In this document: one piece after another, positions 61,533 to 64,000 of the stretch
Layout: every line of letters starts with the position of its first letter
How positions within the stretch are numbered: the stretch's first letter is position 1
Source: Ovoidimarina sediminis
GTDB taxonomy: Bacteria > Pseudomonadota > Alphaproteobacteria > Rhodobacterales > Rhodobacteraceae
Assembly: GCF_032586175.1 (NCBI RefSeq)
Contig: NZ_JAWHTE010000022.1
Coordinates: forward strand, 1 to 64,000
Direction: 5' to 3'
DNA length: 64,000 bases
Translations under genes and position numbers: made by a program
Notes under the pieces: model-generated
Database searches by the model: none
What the model was told of the DNA's origin: nothing
Seen by the model: the letters and a program-made list of their open reading frames with translations, nothing else

Positions 61533-61793
61533 ATGGAGATCAAGGGCCGCGATCCTGCAACCGAATGCTACCGGGTTGTCGTCGACGTTGACGGCACACC
61601 TGTGGCGGCACTGGTGCCAGAGCGCCTTGCCGCCGAACGGCTGACGCTGGGATCGCGACCCTCGCACGAGGCGGCCTATACGTGGATCGCCGCAAACAAG
61701 GACCAGATCGAACGCACCATCACACGCATGGCGCAGGGCCCGGCACGGATCAGGGCCCCTTTCGACCAGATCATGCTCGTTGAGGAACACTGA
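61533..61793 (+). CDS. Small hypothetical protein between pdhB and pdhC
   Basis: An 86-residue cytoplasmic protein: EIKGRDPATECYRVVVDVDG, LVPERLAAERLTLGSRPSHE, ANKDQIERTITRM. No family I can name. It lies 9 bp after pdhB and 1 bp before pdhC, so it is inside the operon and likely translated; its conservation there would suggest a role with the complex. Confidence 0.7.
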   Translation: MEIKGRDPATECYRVVVDVDGTPVAALVPERLAAERLTLGSRPSHEAAYTWIAANKDQIERTITRMAQGPARIRAPFDQIMLVEEH

Positions 61794-61794
61794 C

Positions 61795-63129
61795 ATGCCG
61801 ACCGAAGTATTGATGCCCGCCCTGTCGCCCACGATGGAGGAAGGGACGCTGGCAAAGTGGCTTGTGAAGGAGGGCGACACGGTCTCGTCCGGGGATCTTC
61901 TGGCCGAAATCGAGACCGATAAGGCCACGATGGAATTCGAGGCCGTCGACGAAGGCACGGTGGGCAAGATCCTCGTGGCCGAGGGGACCGAGGGCGTGAA
62001 GGTGAACACGCCCATCGCGGTTCTGCTCGACGATGGTGAAAGCGCTGACGATATCGGCGAAGCCTCTCCGGCTCAGAAGGCCGAGGCATCGAGCGATGCG
62101 GCCCCGGCGGAGGCGTCGGAACAGACCGCTCCGGCGGGCGGCTATGGCCGTGGCGACACCGATGCGACGCCGGCGCCGGCCGCGGGCACCGACGACAAGG
62201 GCGATCGTATCTTCGCTTCGCCGCTTGCGCGGCGTATCGCGAAGGACAAGGGCCTTGACCTCGCCCAGATCAAGGGATCGGGGCCCAAGGGCCGGATCGT
62301 GAAAGCGGATGTCGAGAAGGCCGAACCGGGCAAGGCCGCCGCGCCAGCCGCCAGCGCCTCCGCCGCCCCTGCCCCCAGCCCTGCCGCCGCGCCGGCGGGC
62401 CCCGCCGCGGATGCCGTCATGGCGATGTTCGGAGACCGGGAGTTCGAAGAGGTCAAGCTGGACGGGATGCGCAAGACGATCGCCGCGCGGCTTGGCGAGG
62501 CCAAGCAGACGATCCCGCATTTCTACCTGCGGCGCGACATCCAGCTTGATGCGCTTCTGAAGTTCCGGGGAGAACTGAACAAGCAGCTTGAATCCCGTGG
62601 TGTGAAGCTTTCGGTCAACGATTTCATAATCAAGGCCTGCGCCATCGCGCTGCAGCAGGTCCCGGATGCCAATGCTGTCTGGGCGGGAGACAGGATCCTG
62701 AAGCTGAAACCGTCGGATGTGGCCGTGGCAGTGGCCATCGAAGGTGGGCTGTTCACGCCCGTTCTGAAGGACGCGCATACGAAATCGCTCTCGGCGCTTT
62801 CTGCGGAGATGAAGGATCTGGCTGCGCGCGCCCGCGACCGCAAGCTTGCGCCACACGAATACCAAGGTGGCAGCTTCGCGATCTCGAACCTGGGCATGTT
62901 CGGCATCGACAACTTCGATGCGGTCATCAACCCGCCGCATGGCTCGATCCTTGCGGTCGGTGCAGGTGTGAAGAAGCCGGTTGTGGGCGCGGATGGCGAA
63001 TTGGCCGTGGCAACGGTGATGAGCGTGACGCTGTCGGTCGATCACCGGGTGATCGACGGTGCGCTTGGCGCTCAGTTCCTGGACGCGATCAAGACCGGCC
63101 TGGAAAACCCGGTGGCGATGCTGGCCTGA
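61795..63129 (+). CDS. pdhC: Dihydrolipoamide acetyltransferase (PDH E2)
   Basis: A 444-residue E2: one lipoyl domain (1-80, Lys43), an Ala/Pro linker, a peripheral-subunit-binding domain (FASPLARRIAKDKGLDLAQ, about 142-178), a second flexible linker and the catalytic acyltransferase domain with SVDHRVIDGALGAQF (His and Asp of the active site) at the end. No E3 gene follows, so it is elsewhere. Confidence 0.97.
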   Translation: MPTEVLMPALSPTMEEGTLAKWLVKEGDTVSSGDLLAEIETDKATMEFEAVDEGTVGKILVAEGTEGVKVNTPIAVLLDDGESADDIGEASPAQKAEASSDAAPAEASEQTAPAGGYGRGDTDATPAPAAGTDDKGDRIFASPLARRIAKDKGLDLAQIKGSGPKGRIVKADVEKAEPGKAAAPAASASAAPAPSPAAAPAGPAADAVMAMFGDREFEEVKLDGMRKTIAARLGEAKQTIPHFYLRRDIQLDALLKFRGELNKQLESRGVKLSVNDFIIKACAIALQQVPDANAVWAGDRILKLKPSDVAVAVAIEGGLFTPVLKDAHTKSLSALSAEMKDLAARARDRKLAPHEYQGGSFAISNLGMFGIDNFDAVINPPHGSILAVGAGVKKPVVGADGELAVATVMSVTLSVDHRVIDGALGAQFLDAIKTGLENPVAMLA

Positions 63130-63144
63130 CGTCGCGGCGCGGGC

Positions 63145-63906
63145 CTAGCCCCGCGCCCAGACCATCCCGTCAAGGCGCGGGTCCTCGACGGCGTCGCGGG
63201 CGAAATCGTGGCGTCGCGGCGTGCTGTCTGAAATTGCAAAGGCCCCGAAGGCCCCGAGCCGAATGCGCCAGGTCTGGCGGCTGACCGGCGCGGGGCGCGA
63301 GAAGGCGCGGCAGGTCAGGACGGCGAGGTTGGCCCCGCCCCCGGGATCACGCACCGAGGTGTAGCGGATGAGCCCTGCCCCGGCCTCACGTGCCGAATCC
63401 GCAAGCGCCTGACAGGCGTCGTATCGAACAGGATCTGTCCAGGTCGCGGCATCCTCCGACAGAGGGGGGCGCGTGAGGTCGACCGCCTCGCCCTCTACCT
63501 CCGCAGCGAGCGCGGTGTACTCGGATGGTGCAACCGGCCAAGGCACATCGGGCGCCTCGGCGTAGAAGAGAAACCGGTAGAATACCATTTCGGCGAGTGC
63601 AGTGGCGACGCGTTCAGCCCCGTACCAGACCCCCGGTGTAAGGCCCGCCCGGCGAAAGCGCGAGCCGTACGGATAGCTTCCATAACGGAAGGGCGTGGCG
63701 AGAAGGTAGTGGAGCCCAGCGCATTCCGGCGGCACGGACGGTTTCGTCGCTTCCAGAATATCCTCGAGTACCGTTTGCTCGGCCGCACCATCGACGAGTT
63801 TCATCGTCGATATCGTGTGCTGCACCTCGACCAGCCGCCAGGCGCGACCCCGAACGGCCGCGCATTCAGAGCGGAGCGCGGCGGGCGTCCAGATAGGCGA
63901 CGACAT
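63145..63906 (-). CDS. RES-domain toxin
   Basis: A 253-residue RES protein. Family features are RAWRLVEVQHTISTMKLVD, PSVPPECAGLHYLLATPFRY, YGAERVATALAEMVFYR (with the active Tyr/Glu) and RYTSVRDPGGGANLAVL. RES toxins deplete NAD+ (established for the family). The ATG at 63906 is inside the 3' end of the antitoxin gene (41-bp overlap); a later start is possible. It is convergent with pdhC. Confidence 0.92.
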   Translation of the reverse strand: MSSPIWTPAALRSECAAVRGRAWRLVEVQHTISTMKLVDGAAEQTVLEDILEATKPSVPPECAGLHYLLATPFRYGSYPYGSRFRRAGLTPGVWYGAERVATALAEMVFYRFLFYAEAPDVPWPVAPSEYTALAAEVEGEAVDLTRPPLSEDAATWTDPVRYDACQALADSAREAGAGLIRYTSVRDPGGGANLAVLTCRAFSRPAPVSRQTWRIRLGAFGAFAISDSTPRRHDFARDAVEDPRLDGMVWARG

Positions 63907-64000
63907 CGGTCAACCCTGCGATCGTTGCGATCTTGTCCACCGGCTTGCCGCCGAGGGCGGTGTTTTCCGCCCGGATCCAGGCCCGCGCGGTTGCCGCATC
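63866..64000 (-). CDS. Xre/MbcA/ParS-type antitoxin, C-terminal part (gene cut by window edge)
   Basis: The minus-strand frame reading in from position 64000 encodes DAATARAWIRAENTALGGKP, then VDKIATIAGLTDVVAYLDAR and a stop at 63866. This is the C-terminal toxin-binding domain of MbcA/ParS (DUF2384) antitoxins, the standard partner of RES toxins. The N-terminal DNA-binding part lies beyond the window. The overlap with the toxin start indicates coupled translation. Confidence 0.88.
   Translation of the reverse strand, partial: DAATARAWIRAENTALGGKPVDKIATIAGLTDVVAYLDARRAPL

Noticed and set aside
59085..62015. A 976-codon open minus-strand frame opposite pdhA-pdhB
   Set aside because: Same artefact; His/Arg/Gly-rich translation, and the plus-strand genes are certain.

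Overview
The window is high-GC chromosomal DNA from an alphaproteobacterium, most likely Rhodobacterales/Rhodobacteraceae. The evidence is an atpHAGDC operon without F0 genes, the lptD-surA-pdxA-rsmA order, a pdhA-pdhB-pdhC operon whose E1-beta carries its own lipoyl domain with ftsB just upstream, a DUF4167 protein beside prfA-prmC, an Irr-type Fur protein, and dispersed repeats with a CTTCAT..GGCC core. No organism can be named from the sequence. I saw no rRNA, tRNA, CRISPR array, prophage or intact insertion sequence.

Layout. 0.2-5.7 kb: a methyltransferase, an Fe(II)/2-oxoglutarate oxygenase broken near its end by an in-frame amber codon, parE, and an AT-richer HNH-nuclease gene whose TTG start overlaps the parE stop, followed by 0.5 kb of repeat-bearing DNA. 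5.7-9 kb: two related monohaem cytochromes flanking a zinc-protease-like lipoprotein, then a thioesterase, a small permease and a Nudix hydrolase. 9-13 kb: clpA, gloB and a methyltransferase. 13.3-18.3 kb: the F1-ATPase operon, with a very long inverted repeat between atpD and atpC. 18.4-20.9 kb: a frameshifted universal stress gene (G8 run), holC and pepA. 21-28.6 kb: lptF-lptG-lptD-surA-pdxA-rsmA, linking LPS transport, outer-membrane folding, vitamin B6 synthesis and 16S rRNA dimethylation. 28.6-34.1 kb (minus strand): M20 hydrolase, agmatinase, DUF1499, prfA, prmC, DUF4167.

34.1-46 kb: mazG, nucleoside hydrolase, GNAT, methyltransferase, selO, two drug/metabolite exporters, PhzF protein, irr-like regulator, enolase, a CntA/GbcA-like Rieske oxygenase and an esterase. 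46-53 kb: small stress/metabolic genes, anmK, tyrS, a YHS-domain protein, a DUF3179 protein and a Crp/Fnr regulator. 53.5-58.5 kb: two cyclophilins, pgk, class I fructose-bisphosphate aldolase and an AidB-like acyl-CoA dehydrogenase. 58.6-63.1 kb: ftsB and the pyruvate dehydrogenase operon. 63.1-64 kb: a RES-domain toxin and the 3' end of its Xre/MbcA/ParS-type antitoxin, cut by the window edge.

Most of this is core housekeeping DNA. The parts that stand out are: the HNH gene behind parE; two genes with single disabling lesions (amber; G8 frameshift); the 38-bp-arm hairpin in the ATPase operon; a family of intergenic hairpin repeats (three copies) plus two GTAGGG-type hairpins; a cytochrome/protease/cytochrome cassette with an 11-bp-phased GTGTAC motif; and the RES toxin-antitoxin locus. 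I did not find a clearly new multi-gene system; the closest candidates are the HNH gene and the cytochrome/protease cassette.
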